NCBI GenBank assembly: GCA_905221605.1
Contig: CAJNDS010002255.1
Coordinates: 346,001-410,000, forward strand
DNA length: 64,000 bases
DNA from: Symbiodinium natans
Taxonomy: Eukaryota; Sar; Dinophyceae; Suessiales; Symbiodiniaceae
Reading direction: 5' to 3'
A model generated the notes under the pieces. It made no database searches. It worked only from the letters and a program-made list of their open reading frames with translations, and was not told the DNA's origin. A program made the position numbers and the translations under genes. How positions within the stretch are numbered: position 1 is the first letter of the stretch; every line of letters begins with the position of its first letter. Positions 9,900 to 21,292 of the stretch are shown here, in pieces.

Positions 9900-10842
9900 A
9901 TGCGAAAGTTTGCCATTGCTTCGCTGTTAATGCTAATGCAAAGCCAGTTTTTACAGCTTTTCGACAAGCTGGCCGACAAGGGAGCTCCCGAAGGAGGCCT
10001 AGAGCGCGATCTTCAATCTTTTCTGGATCAGCTTACAGACATGGTCCTCTTTGCCTCTCGCGTGACCCAACCGCAGGTGATTGACCTGACTCTGTGACTT
10101 GCCTGTTTGCTTGGTTGGTTCCTTGGTGCGTGGAGTGCGTCTTCTCACTGTTGCGCCCGCCCGCGTCTTGAACATCTTTCAATCATGATTGGGCCCCAAT
10201 AGCGAGCGCTGGCTCAGCTTGCGTGCACTCGTGTGATTGCTGCCAATGAACGAAGACTTTAAGATTGGATGCTAGGTTCACGGGCTGACCTCCCGTTTTC
10301 TGGTGCCCCAATACAAATACCCGTGAAACCCTTCTACTAGAGGTGTCTGTCCGATCATGCATCACAACCTGTGAAAGACACGAACTGTCAACTGTCATAG
10401 GCGACATAACGCTTGCAGTTCAAGAGTCTTCGACAACTCGGCGAAGACCGTTGGAACTGTCTGGCGATACACGAGTTTCCACTGGGACGCATCATAGCCG
10501 TGCTGGCAGTCCCCGTCCAGCTCCGAGGCCCGGCCTGCAAGGAAGGCATAGGAAGGCCGTGGAGGGTTTCGGCTTTAGGGTTCACGGCATTTTGTGAACT
10601 GTCCGAAGCGCCTCCGCAGAACGAAGAGATAGTACAGCATGCGCCTCCTGTACCAGACCAGTCAGCCTCGGAAAATCGGTGGATGGGATATGAGTCCACG
10701 GGGCAACTTGGCTCTGTCGAGCATGTGCTCGGCGTCGTCTGTGCCGATAAGTTGAGCTTGACGTTGCCTCTCATAGCTCGGCACAGCTCAAACTTCGAAG
10801 CCTCAGCATCGGCCGCCAAAAATCTCCAGACCGTACGCACAG
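9900..10842 (+). CDS. Small multi-exon gene, unknown function (3 exons seen)
   Basis: Exon 1 (9900-10076) starts with a methionine followed by a hydrophobic N-terminus (MRKFAIASLLMLMQS) that may be a signal peptide, then FDKLADKGAPEGGLERDLQS. It ends CCGCAG|GTGATT. Exon 2 (10419-10541) starts after CGCTTGCAG and continues in phase 0 (FKSLRQLGEDRWNCLAIHEF). Exon 3 (10620-10842) follows a possible GA-AG intron of 78 bp and ends ACAG|GTGAGC. No stop lies in the joined frame, so more exons should lie to the right. No family recognised. Confidence 0.45.
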
Positions 10843-12240
10843 GTGAGCCAATCGCGTCCCCCGATAATGGCCGACCCCACAAAGGATGTTAGAATGGATG
10901 GTCTAAGAGTCTACATCAGGCTCAAAAGAAATGCATCAGGCTGGTATCAGGTCTAGCTTTGTGCTCCATCGGGCCTTTAGGCTTCGGGTCCAAGACTTAC
11001 TTAAGAGTCATGCTCCACAGGACTCCACCATGCCAGATCATCTGAATTGCGGCCGCGTTACAGTCGTATGATTGTTGCGCGTCTGTGTCTTCATTTGGTG
11101 TTGCTCCACGGCTTCCTGCACGCTCCGCCAAGCTTCTTGATGGTTCAATGTTTGGACTCTGCAACTTTGCTGCTTTGTCCGAAGAAAGGATGACTGTTGG
11201 TTGCTTACCCGTGACATTTTTGGCTTGGTTGTAATTTCTTGCTTGTTTTCTTCGAGTTTCCTTGCAAAACATTGCTCGGTTGTGACTTTTTTCTCGCCTT
11301 CGCCGCTTTTGGGTTTAGGGCTTCCAACGTGAACCTTGCAGGCTTCCTAGCCAATGCCATCTCTCCGCTTAGGGTTTAGGGTTGAGGGTCCAGAGCTTCC
11401 CTGCCAACATCTGCCTTTAGCAGTTTGGAGTTTAGAATTTGGGTTTTGGGTTTAGGGTTCAGGGTTGGGCTGATGTATATCCCCCCCCCTGATTATTCGG
11501 GCGTCCGCTGTTGCGGTTCCCCTCATTTTTTATAGGTTTACATAAACGTATATATTTCAAACCCTACACCACCGTTATAACCACAGCAATAAGTCGATGA
11601 TGATGTAGGCACCCCAACCCTATAGGGTTAAGGTTCCTAGGCTTAGGGTTTAAGATTGAGGCATTTAAGCGTAAGCCCGCAATGAAACCTAAACCCCAAC
11701 CGTTCAACCCGATAGAGTTAAAGTTAAGGGGTTAGGGTTTTTGATTAGGCATTTTAAGCTTTAAACCTCAACCCACAGAGCATCTAAAACGAAAACTCAG
11801 GGAGTTTTAACCTTAAGGGTTGGAGGTTCGGGCAGTTAAACCTTAACCCATCTAGGCATTAAAAACGAAATCTCATAGAGTTTTAAAAGGGTTTAACGTT
11901 CGGGCATTTACACCTTAACCAGGGTCAGAACCCTAAAACCCGATAGGGCTCTATAAGGTTCAAAGGTTTAACCCTAAAGGGTGCTGAAGGTTTACATGCC
12001 CAGACCTTAGGCTTTCTTGAACCATTGAACCCTATAGGGTTTAAAGGTTTAGGGTTTAAGGTTTGGGCATTACCTGTACGATAGAACCTAAAAACCCTAT
12101 AGGGCTTGGGGCTGAAATCCCTAAACCTTAAATCCCATAGGGTTATGCCTATGTTTGTAAGGCTTTCGTCCCGGTGACGCGAGAATACTGTGAGCAAATG
12201 TCCTTTTCACGACTACCTGGGTTTCAAATGAAAAACAAAC
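10843..12240. other. Non-coding region with degenerate telomere-like palindromes
   Basis: No supported gene. From about 11300 the sequence contains many degenerate CCCTAAA/TTTAGGG-like words, including the self-complementary word AACCCTATAGGGTT (11616, 12030 and similar), arranged in a loose 100-150 bp rhythm. The open frames here are by-products of these repeats. Confidence 0.5.
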
Positions 12241-12705
12241 ACATTGTTATATGATGGAAATCAGGTTTTGCTTATCGGGGGATGGTTGCGCGTGATATCT
12301 TAGCTAAGGGTAAAGCTTTTAGGATGGATGTTTTGTTTTGCTTATTGGGCGTGATGGGGTTACCCTCATTTTCTTATAGGTTCATTACATGTATATAAGT
12401 CAAACCCTGAACCATAGTTATAACCGCAGCAAAAAAAGTGATAACCTTGTCATATACATATATCCGCAGAGCTCGTCACTTTCACTACTTCTCGGGATTC
12501 AAAATGTAAACAAACTATTTCGATAAATGATGGAATTCAAGTCTTGCTTATTGGGGGATGGTTGCTTGAGATATCTCAGCTAAGGTAAAGTCTTTAGGAT
12601 AGATGTTTTGTTTTGCTTATTGGGGCGCGATGCTGTTCCCCATATTCTTATGGGTGTACATAAGTGTATATAAATCAAACCCTAACCCATAGTTATAACC
12701 GTAAA
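11495..12705. repeat. Diverged ~280-bp repeat, three copies
   Basis: A module containing CCTCATTTT, TATAGGTTTACAT, TATATA, TCAAACCCTA and GTTATAACC recurs at about 11508-11600, 12365-12435 and 12630-12705. The last two also share a longer upstream part (GGGGGATGGTTGC, GATATCT, TTAGGAT, GATGTTTTGTTTTGCTTATT). The family is unknown. Confidence 0.6.
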
Positions 12706-12754
12706 CCGACCCCATATTGAATATTGAAACAGACAGCTCAATATTCAATATCAG

Positions 12755-12910
12755 GCAGAATCCAAGATCCAAGATCCAAGACGCCCATGGGAGAAATTCC
12801 GATGCAATCTTGGATCCCACCCGGGCCCTGGATCCAAGATTGCTCCGGAAATTCTCCCGTGGGCATCTTGGATCTTGGATCTTGGATCCCACCCAACATT
12901 GAATATTGAA
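12755..12910. repeat. Fold-back element built on GGATCCAAGAT
   Basis: Left arm GATCCAAGATCCAAGACGCC plus CATGGGAGAAATT is matched by the reverse complement on the right (AATTCTCCCGTGGGC followed by ATCTTGGATCTTGG). The arms are about 70 bp, with a short CCCGGGCCC-centred loop. Both sides are bordered by ATTGAATATTGAA. It would form a strong hairpin. Confidence 0.85.
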
Positions 12911-12929
12911 AAAAATCCCCGGAAGAAAT

Positions 12930-13095
12930 GGTAGGTTGGTAGGTTGGTAGGTTGGTAGGTTGGTAGGTTGGTAGGTTGGTAGGTTGGTAGGTTGGTTAAC
13001 CCATGGGCCCGAAAAACTGGTAGGTTGGTAGGTCGGTAGGTTAGTGGGCCCATAGGCCCTGGAAAAGGTGGGCTGGTAGGTGGTGGATCCGCCCC
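12930..13095. repeat. GGTAGGTT minisatellite
   Basis: About nine perfect 8-bp GGTAGGTT units (12930-12996), then a degenerate continuation around 13018-13085. The translated open frame with a Pro-Thr-Asn-Leu-Pro repeat on the minus strand is a by-product. Confidence 0.85.
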
Positions 13096-14504
13096 ATAAA
13101 AGTTGACGTGTTGATGTTGATAGGCTGGTAATAGGTGCATATGTAATCCATACCTTAGTGATGCTGGAAGCGTTTGAAAGCATGACATGATCTATGAGAC
13201 GTTACTTTCTGAGGTTCTACATAGTTTAACATGGTACACATAATCCAAGGTTTGGTTCACTAAGTTAACTGTTGGATAATAATTTGAGCAAATACTGCCC
13301 GAAAACCATATTCAGACTTCAGCTAACTCAGTTCCCGTAGAGTTTGCCTTAAAACCTATGTGTTCAGTTACTCAAAGATTTGAACAATTAATTGGAGTGG
13401 CTCTAGGAACAATTGATTGGATGACAAAACCTAAAGCTCGAAATTCACTGAATTCCGGAAAATGCTTTTCTGGAATTTAACTAGTTGAATTACTTCAAGT
13501 GTTTTGATCACTTTCATTATTTCTTGGGACTCCTCCTAGTAAAAATCTAAATGATTCGAACACTTCCACCGTTTTCGATACCCTCCTTGACGCCGTTGCA
13601 ATTACAATAACCAACTAATATAATTGAATTATGAAAGTGGTTGTTCGGAGATTGGCTCATGTATGTAATTGTTTGATTAATCTAACTTTCTTGGGACACC
13701 CCCAATTGAATCATTCGACTTGATTTCATTACATGTTTATTCGGGTTTAATGAAGATCATTACAAACATGAAATAGCTAGTTTTCGCATACCACTTCCAG
13801 AATTTGACCTATTTGCTTATCTCGATTGACAATGCATCTAGTGTTTGAAGGAGATAGATTACGTGAATTGTTCAAATACTTATTTGGGTGGAGGGTGGTG
13901 GTGGTCCGAGGAACTATCTACATTAGTTAAATAGATAAAAGGAATTAACCCAAGTAACTCAATTAGGTTACTTTGAAATGGTGAAAGTAGTACGATAAAA
14001 AATAATGGGCTGAAAACAATATAAACAGCATTGGCAGGGTAGGACGAACAGTCAATCTATAGGTACATGGGGGGAGCATATATGTATATGTAGGGATATA
14101 TGGGGATGTAGAAATGCTGATGGGGCGGAAGCTGGTGAACGGATTGAGCCGGAAAGATGAAGGTGCAGATTTCCCTTGCCATATGATTCACGTGGTTGGG
14201 TCGTTGGCTAAACGAGTGCTCCTTTTAGGTCACAGCGGACCATAGTTTAGCCGTTTAGCCCGTAGCTTAAAACACTGCCCGTGTACAACACTGGTTCATG
14301 AGGTGCAAACGTCATGCAACATGGGCATGCCACGCCCTTAAGCCTAAACCCCCCGGTAGCGCGGCTGCTCCAAGCTCGCTGACCTCGCTGAGTGAAAAGG
14401 TCGTGAGCTACGAGTCAGCTCCGGTGCCATGCAGGTAAAGGCTGACTCGGGGCATGCGGAGCTGAAACGATTTAGGGTTTAGGGTTTCGGGTTTAGGGTT
14501 TAGA

Positions 14505-15060
14505 AAACATGACTGACAACATGTCCTGTTCCAGCCATTGCAGGGAGTGGCCACGCGGGATCTTCTGCAACAAAGCCTGTTCATCCAGCTTGTCACAGAC
14601 CTGGATTCAGGCACCAACTCGTCAGGTCAAGTCTGCGATGCCCAGATCCCACCCGACCGTGGCCTCTCGGGAAGTGGAGGCAAAGAATACGACACAGAGC
14701 CATGGAGCCCATAGACTCCACATGGTGTCCAATAACCGCGAAACGAGAAGCTGATTGCAATTCTGCTTGAGGCTCAAGCTGCAGCAAACATGTGTGCCCC
14801 GATAGCTCAACATGGAGCAAATGCCCCGAGACAAGGTGCGTGCGAACTTCCAGTGACTTCCAGCTTGTGTCGGACCGGTTCCTTTCTCTTGCACCCTTCG
14901 GGCGTTGCGGAGGTCGTCCCCAGGTCGTCACCATATCGCATCACAAATGTTCAGCATTATCATGAGGTCCCCAAGGCTCAAAGCGTTTGAAAACGCTCAT
15001 CAAGAGCACATGCATGTCTCACAGCAGCTTTTCACTCCGGAAGCTTTCGCGTTGACGTAC
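14505..15060. other. Region without supported gene
   Basis: Overlapping open frames exist on both strands (14509-14754 plus, 14593-14934 minus). None has a recognisable domain, consistent splice sites or clear protein-like composition. It may hold an exon that cannot be told from noise. Confidence 0.3.
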
Positions 15061-15061
15061 T

Positions 15062-15231
15062 GGTTCTTAGTAGGGTATGGGGGAATGTACCCCTTTCGTA
15101 GTCCTTAGAGAATCTAATCCCCTATAATGGTCCCTATAACCCTAAACCCTAAATCCTAAACCCTAAAACCCTAAACCCTAAACCCTAAACCCTAAACCCT
15201 AAACCCATTCCCCCATTCCCAACTAAGGACT
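15062..15231. mobile_element. Fold-back (MITE-like) element enclosing a telomere-type tract
   Basis: Left arm begins GGTTCTTAGTAGGG and includes TATGGGGGAATG (15062-15087). The right arm (15206-15230) is its inverted copy, with about 21 of 25 bases matching. Between the arms lies a CCCTAAA tract (15128-15205). The same arm sequence recurs at 59615-59643 and 63105-63216. Confidence 0.65.
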
Positions 15232-15340
15232 AGTATCACAAATAGCACCTCGAGCCCTTCAAGTGCTGAGCTACGGGCCTGGGAGACCATCCCCAGCCTA
15301 GGGTGGCGCTCAGACGTTTCAGAATGTCTCAAAATTTTGC

Positions 15341-15483
15341 GGTTTAGGGTTTAGGGTTTAGGGTCTAGGGTTTAGGGTTTAGGGTTTAGGGTTTAGGGTT
15401 TAGGGTTTAAGGTTTAGGGTTTAGGGTTTAGGGTTTAGGGTTTAAGGTTTAGGGTTTAGGGTTTAGGGTTTAGGGTTTAGGGC
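15341..15483. repeat. TTTAGGG telomere-type tract
   Basis: About 20 TTTAGGG units with single variants (TCTAGGG, TTTAAGG). It faces outward relative to the CCCTAAA tract at 15128-15205. Confidence 0.95.
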
Positions 15484-15924
15484 GTGCCAAACGGAAGCGC
15501 GCTTTGGGAGCGCGCGGTAGTCTGCAGACCTACCACCCCAAGACCGCCCACTTACAACTCTCAAGGAGTTAAGACCGTTTATTTGTTGCAAAGCATCACA
15601 CGAGTCAGCACTCACGCCCTTTTGGGGACCTCCACAAGGTGCGTGGACCAGGCACAAAGCTGCAGCAGGGCCAGGGTAAGGCCAGAGGCAGGAAGACTAC
15701 AGTAGGGCAGATGCGCAGACGGAAAGGCGAGGCAGGGTCAGCGAAGACAGCTTGGGTTGGCGCGAAGGGGCTCAGGCCAGGGATCGGCCAGGAACAGACG
15801 ACAAAGGCAGCGAGGCTTGGTTGGCGCGAAGGGGCTACAGCCAGGAAGGCAGGGCCAGGGAACACAGCCAGTGAACAGCGTTGGGCAGAGGGCCACGGAA
15901 ACAGGGCAGGCGTGGAGCAGGCAC

Positions 15925-16045
15925 AAAGCTGGTGTAAGGGCCAGGGCCAGGGCCAGGGCCAGGGCCAGGGCCAGGGCCAGGGCCACGGCCAGCGCCAGGG
16001 CCAGGGCCAGAGCCAGGGCCAGGGTCAGGGCCAGGGCCAGGGCCC
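15925..16045. repeat. GGCCAG hexanucleotide minisatellite
   Basis: About 20 units of a six-base GGGCCA-type repeat. Related short runs occur at 18292-18320 and 18400-18440. The Gly-Gln-rich open frame at 15639-16103 is low-complexity and shows no domain; I do not call it a gene. Confidence 0.85.
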
Positions 16046-16046
16046 A

Positions 16047-16886
16047 CTGTTACAACCCAGCTTGGCCAGCAAGCCGCATCTCACAGCAACAACTGGCGGT
16101 TAGCGGGCCTTGGTGAGCTGGACACACTATCCTGGGCGGATCTTGAGCCAGACTCCTGCGCGCTTGAACGTTCTTCACCACGTTTGTGGTCCAATTTTTG
16201 AACCCAATTTTGGCTCCGGAAAAGAGGCGCAAAACGGGGCTTCTCAAATAGCCGTGTATCAAGCGGCCCAGTTTTGAGAGCCAGTTTAGGGGCTCGATTT
16301 AGAGCTGCAAAGTGGTTTGGGCTCTAGCAAAACAATCGGGGCTGTGGAAAATTCGCAAGGATGTTGAACGAAACGTAACGCAACGATCGGCGTTAACCTG
16401 ATGTTGACTGGACCGACGTTGCGCCTGCAAGCTGCAAGAGGTGTTTGTAACTGTTACAACCCAGTTTGGCCAGCAAGCCGCATCTCACAGCAACAACAAC
16501 TTTATTGGCGGCTAGCGGGCCTGGTGCGCTGGACATGCTATCCTGGGCGGATCTTGAGGCAGACTCCTGCGCGCTTGAACACTCTTCACCACGTTTACGG
16601 TCCCATTTTTTAACCCAAGTTTGGCTCCGGAAAAGAGGCGCAAAACGGGATTTTTCAAATAGCTGTATCAAGCGGCCCAGTTTTGGGAGCCAGTTTAGGG
16701 GCCCGTTTCGTGCCTCGATTTAGAGCTCCAAAAATGGTTTGGGTTCTAGCAAAAACGATCGGGGCTGTGGAAAATTCGCAAGGATGTTGAGCGAAACGTA
16801 ACGCAACGATCGGCGTTAACTTGATGTTGACTGGACCGACGTTGCGCAATCGGCGGCCTGCAAGTTGCCAGAGGTGTTTGTAACTG
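16047..16886. repeat. 404-bp direct tandem duplication
   Basis: A unit starting CTGTTACAACCCAG at 16047 is repeated at 16451. The copies share the words CTCCTGCGCGCTTGAAC, GGCTCCGGAAAAGAGGCGC and CGATCGGCGTTAAC, and differ by small indels. The second copy ends near 16886 at GGTGTTTGTAACTG. No gene is supported in either copy. Confidence 0.85.
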
Positions 16887-18900
16887 GGGGTACTTCCAAG
16901 CGTCATCGGTTTCTCGTGGCATTCAAGACCCTTAAACGGGGTTAGGAGCGACAGAGGTCGGGATTGGAGGGGGTCATCGGGTGGGTCTGCTGGTTTGACT
17001 CACGTGATTGGGTTTAACCTTGTTTGTGTGGGTTCGGCTGGCTTTGATTGCGTTGGATCGTCCTGCTTTGCCTAGGCAGCCACATAGAAAAGAGGTGGTC
17101 AGACGGTCGCGCAGGTGAAGAATGTGTAATAAGCTATGGCTCTATGGCGTGTGTGTGTTTGGATGGAATTAAGAGACTTGGAGCCAGCTGAGCCAGCTGC
17201 GGGTGCCTTCCTTTAGTAACTTTAGTATTATCGGGCTCAAGGAGGCTTCACATGGCTGCAAGTTATTGGGCATTCAAATTTGAAGCGAGGTTTGAAGCTT
17301 TGGATTTGATGCTTGGAGATCAGGGCCGGCCTCAAAAGTGGCAAGCTATTGCCTTCGGGCTTGAAGCCTCACAGGCCTGGCAGCATCGGAAAAGGCCTTG
17401 TCTGTCAGCGTATGAAATGTCCTGGCTTGATCTGGCACACCCCTTTACCCCATAGAGTCTTCGCAGTGGTGCGCCAGGCCACAAGTGCTGGAGTACTGTG
17501 AGGGTCCAGACTTGCGCGGTGAAATTGAAGCAGAATGACTTCGAAACTGGGACTTGAGACACGTAAGCTTTATTGGTGAAAGCCGCTGCAAGTTTAGAGT
17601 CGCTGGCAACCCACCCCCCCCAACCCACTTCCAGGCCCCGTCCCCCCCCACTTCAATGTTGAGCAGGATGCGATCACATCAAGTTTGGGATCCATGGACT
17701 GAATTTCAACGTTGAAATTGAGGGGCGCAGGGGAGAAGCACCGTGCGTGGAAGCAGGCCCACAAGCTTGAAAACATCGTGAAACCCCCAAAAGCTCCTAT
17801 GGCCTAATTAACTCAAGGCCCATGAAATAGACCGTTAGACTATAGCGAGAAGACATGAGTAGGTAGGTTAGGCCATTGGTTGCGGCATCGGTTAGGCCAT
17901 AGATTACGCCACAGGCGATGAATATTAGGCCATAGGGAAAATTAGGCCATAGGGAAAAACTGCAGCTTGGAAGCCCTCGAAGCCCGTGGAATAACCTGTG
18001 GCCTAACCTATGCCCTAACCTATGGCCTAATGTATTTTTCCTATGGCCTAACCCAGAGGCCATAGGTTAGGCCATAGATTAGGCCATACGTGATGACTTA
18101 GGCCAGAGGGAAAAACGACAGATTGGAAGCCGTGATTGTAAATAGAGTCAGGGAATGGGCGCGAGCGAGCTGGTGGAGAGATGCAGCTGCATGCTCACTT
18201 ACGCGGGAAGTGTTCAAGTTTGGGCCAACATGGGATGCGTGAAAAACTACGAGAAACCTAGGACGTGTCGGAGTACCCCCATAGCAGGAGGGGCAGGGCC
18301 AGGGCCCTGGGCCAGGGCAGCGACCCAGGTCAACATGGGATGCGTGAAAAACGGCAAGAAACCTAGGACGTGTCGGAGTACCCCCATAGCAGGAGGGGCA
18401 GGGGGCCAGGGCCAGGGCGAGAGGGCCAGGGCCAGTCCAGGGCCTGGTCACACAGAAATGGAAGGGTCAGGGACGGTCTTAGGGCCTCCGAGGAGCCTCT
18501 AATGCAGGACCCGACAATGTGCGCACACAGCCGGGGTGGAGAGTGACGTGATAGAATGCTGACAACTGCTGACTCGGCCTGTGCCTAGCTGCCTAGCTCG
18601 GTTGCCTGGGAAGTGCCACCCTCACAGCTGGTGTCTCTAGCGCAAGTGCGTCGGACCAACCATGGCAAACCCGGCAAGTACCAACAACAATAGCGTTGAA
18701 GTTGGTCTCTAGCCTTCTTCGTTTGCAAGGGCTGTGCTGTAAACAAGTCAACAGCATGAGAGGGAGGATGCTCTCCTAAACTTGGGTTCCAATTTGAGGC
18801 TCCAACCTGGGTGGCCTTGTATGTTCACACAGGAAATCCAAAATCTAGGGCCCGTTTTCGGTGCCCAGAATTTGAGCTGCTTTTGGAACCCATTTGAGTT
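16887..18900. other. Non-coding with degenerate minisatellites
   Basis: 17800-18110 is a degenerate repeat of TTAGGCCATAG in both orientations. 18227-18430 holds two copies of a ~102-bp unit (ATGGGATGCGTGAAAAAC and CCTAGGACGTGTCGGAGTA). No gene supported; a short frame at 17252-17455 follows GGGCTCAAG but has no recognised domain. Confidence 0.5.
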
Positions 18901-19367
18901 CAATAATAATTGAAATTAACTCACAGACAAACAAGATTTTTTCTATTCGATACTGTTTGCATTAACACTCAAGAAAACAAAAAACGCCGTCGACACGCGT
19001 GTTCTTGGCTAAACTTGTCTTTAGCTGGCATTCAAGACAAAGCACTCTTGCATTGTTCGCGTGCGATCTTTCTTGCACTGTTTCTTGCCTTCTTTTTGTG
19101 TCTCCAAATCCACACACCTTTTACCACCCACACACTTCCACACTTGAACAGCCAGCAGAACCCAGCCGACATACACGCAAACGCACCACCCACCAAAGCC
19201 ACTTCCACCCACCAAAGCCACTTTGCACCTACACTCCATGACACACTGCCAAACGCCGAAACCACAATACACCCATTCACAATGAAAAAACAAGGTAAAC
19301 ACACACGGACACTTGCAAGTTTATTGTTTTTCTATTTGGTGTTACTTCTAAGACTCCATGCGTTCCA

Positions 19368-19712
19368 CCCTTCACCCACACTAAAACTTTTTCTTGCACA
19401 CTAAAGTTAAAGACATGCAAACCAACTCTTTGCAACCACAAATGCTCACACACACACACACACATCCACAACACTCTTCATGCACAGAAAAACAGCCAAA
19501 ACCACAAAATACACATTCTTATAATCTCTTCAGTTCCGATTGCAATTTTCTTTCTTTGTCTTTCTGGTTAATCAACAGCTTACCGGGCTAACAGCACTTA
19601 CCGAAACACTTGTGTGTGTGAGCATTTGTGGTTGCAAAGTGGGTTGGTTTGCGGGTGCATGTCTTTGGCTTCAGTGTGCAAGGACAGTTTTGGTGTGGGT
19701 AAAGGGTGGTAC
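19368..19712. repeat. Inverted repeat with ~95-bp arms
   Basis: The left arm (19368-19458; CCACCCTTCACCCACAC, then AAAGACATGCA and TTTGCAACCACAAATGC) is the imperfect reverse complement of the right arm (19612-19712; GCATTTGTGGTTGCAAA, then TGCATGTCTTTGG and GTGTGGGTAAAGGGTGG). The spacer is about 150 bp. The arms end in CACACA runs. Confidence 0.75.
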
Positions 19713-19799
19713 AGGGGAGGCCCTCGCACGCGAAGCCAGAATTGTTGAGATTTTTCGGAGTCGCGCAAACTGGCAACTTTTGCAAACATGTGTGTGTAC

Positions 19800-20470
19800 G
19801 CGATATTGCAAGGCCTCAGGCCTTCTGAGGCCTCCCGAACCCTCAGTCATGGGGTTTCGAAGCCTTCCGAGGCCTCCCGAGGCCTCACTCATGGGGTTTC
19901 GAGGCCTTTCGAGGCCTCGCGAGGCCTCGACAAAATCCCAAAACCCCTTTAGCTTGCAAGATTACGAGGCCTCGGGGACCCGGGCTTATAATACTATTAG
20001 AGGGGTCCCCGCAAGGCCTCGAGCCCGGACGAACCCTGGCTGCCTTTCTTCATTCATGTGAAAAGAATTTTAAGCCGCAGCCGGCTCCAAGTCCTCTTCA
20101 TTCTCACTCTATTCAAAACATCACGACGGACCTCGAAGGGGCCTCGACCGCTGAAGATGATCCTGCAAAAGCTATTCTTGCTGCCGCAAGTTTTAATTTC
20201 AGACTTCTCGACGGGCCTCAAATAAGGCCTCGATGATCCTGAGCTTTCAAAGATTTCGACGGGCGTGAGAAAGTCCTGAGAAGCCCTCTGCGTGACATTG
20301 CAAGCTGATGTTGGTAGTTGGTAGTCTCCAGCGGGCAAGCAAACAAAATCGCGCCCTGTTCAACTGGAGGAGGCCTCGCACCGGCCTCGGGAGGCTTGGA
20401 AGCCTTCAGCAAAGTCTGAGGCTCGAAGATGATGTTGCGTGTAAGCCAAGTGAACGCTCCCAACCATTTA
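19800..20470. repeat. GAGGCCTC-rich region
   Basis: Many copies of the palindrome GAGGCCTC or AGGCCTCG, some in ~30-bp tandem (19855-19930). No gene supported. Confidence 0.6.
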
Positions 20471-21004
20471 AACCTCAACATGCACCTCAATGGAGAAGAC
20501 GAACTGACGTTCACAAGGCTTTCGCTGGCATCGGCCTTTCCCTATATCTTCTTCTTCATTGGGCGCATGGCAACTTAAGTTCCGGGCCGGCGCAGCACGC
20601 TTAAATACCTCCGCCGTCCAAAACCCAAGCCCGCCAAAGGTCTCATTCTGCAATGCCGAGCAGGCGACTCTGCGCAACCACAGAAGATGTTGAAGCCACG
20701 TTGGTCAACTTCCCAGAGCTTGAAGCGTGACTCCTTTGCACAGGAAAAACCAACAGACCTGCAGCTCAGCGGAGCTGTCGGGCGACCCCACTTTCAGGCC
20801 CGCAAAACACAAGCAATTCTGGCTTCGCCAGGATGGGCCTCCACAGTTGCAGTTCTGCCTCACTGCAAGATTACAAAGACGCGCATGCAGCTGCTTCGGA
20901 CAAGCCCCGTGCGCTTAGGATGACGCTGTCCAAAGTTACTGGAACAAGGGCAGGGGCGCAGCCCACGAGATCCGGTTGCACGGGCGCAAATTCGGGGCAA
21001 AAAA

Positions 21005-21147
21005 CGGGGCCGTCTCGCGGCCCCAAAAATGGGGCCGCGAAATGGACCCAGTTCCTGCAATACAATTTGAAATTAAATATAGGGGTTGTGAAACCGCGAC
21101 CCCAAAATTGGGGCCACCTGGCGGCCCCAATTTTGGGGCCGCGAATT
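21005..21147. repeat. Paired GGGGCCGC/GCGGCCCC hairpins
   Basis: Two short perfect-looking palindromic hairpins, GCGGCCCCAAAAATGGGG (about 21018) and GGCGGCCCCAATTTTGGGG (about 21120). They are linked by inverted GGGGCCACC/GACCCC segments, so the whole ~140 bp can fold back. Confidence 0.65.
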
Positions 21148-21292
21148 CTTCTATTTTTAGGCTCATCTCATCTCGCGCTTTCCACTCGGGGCCCACAGAC
21201 AAGTGCTCAAAGCGGAAACCTGAGAACCACGACCGCCGCAGGCAGCTTTCTGGTGGAAGAGATCAACATGAGAGAAACGTGCACAGGGGCTT

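Larger units (their letters stand above)
12200..14200. other. AT-rich non-coding island
   Basis: From about 13100 to 14150 in particular, the sequence is much richer in A and T than the rest of the window. It has no long open frame, tRNA or recognisable repeat. It could be an inserted or rapidly decaying segment; no origin can be assigned. Confidence 0.4.

Noticed and set aside
12617-13183. 188-codon frame with a Pro-Thr-Asn-Leu-Pro repeat
   Set aside because: It is a by-product of the GGTAGGTT minisatellite and the hairpin.
15639-16103. Gly-Gln-rich open frame
   Set aside because: It is driven by the GGCCAG hexanucleotide repeat; no domain or conserved part outside the repeat.
18910-19404. 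164-codon plus-strand frame with hydrophobic stretches
   Set aside because: Composition follows the CA-rich, low-complexity DNA and it overlaps the inverted repeat; no family recognised.
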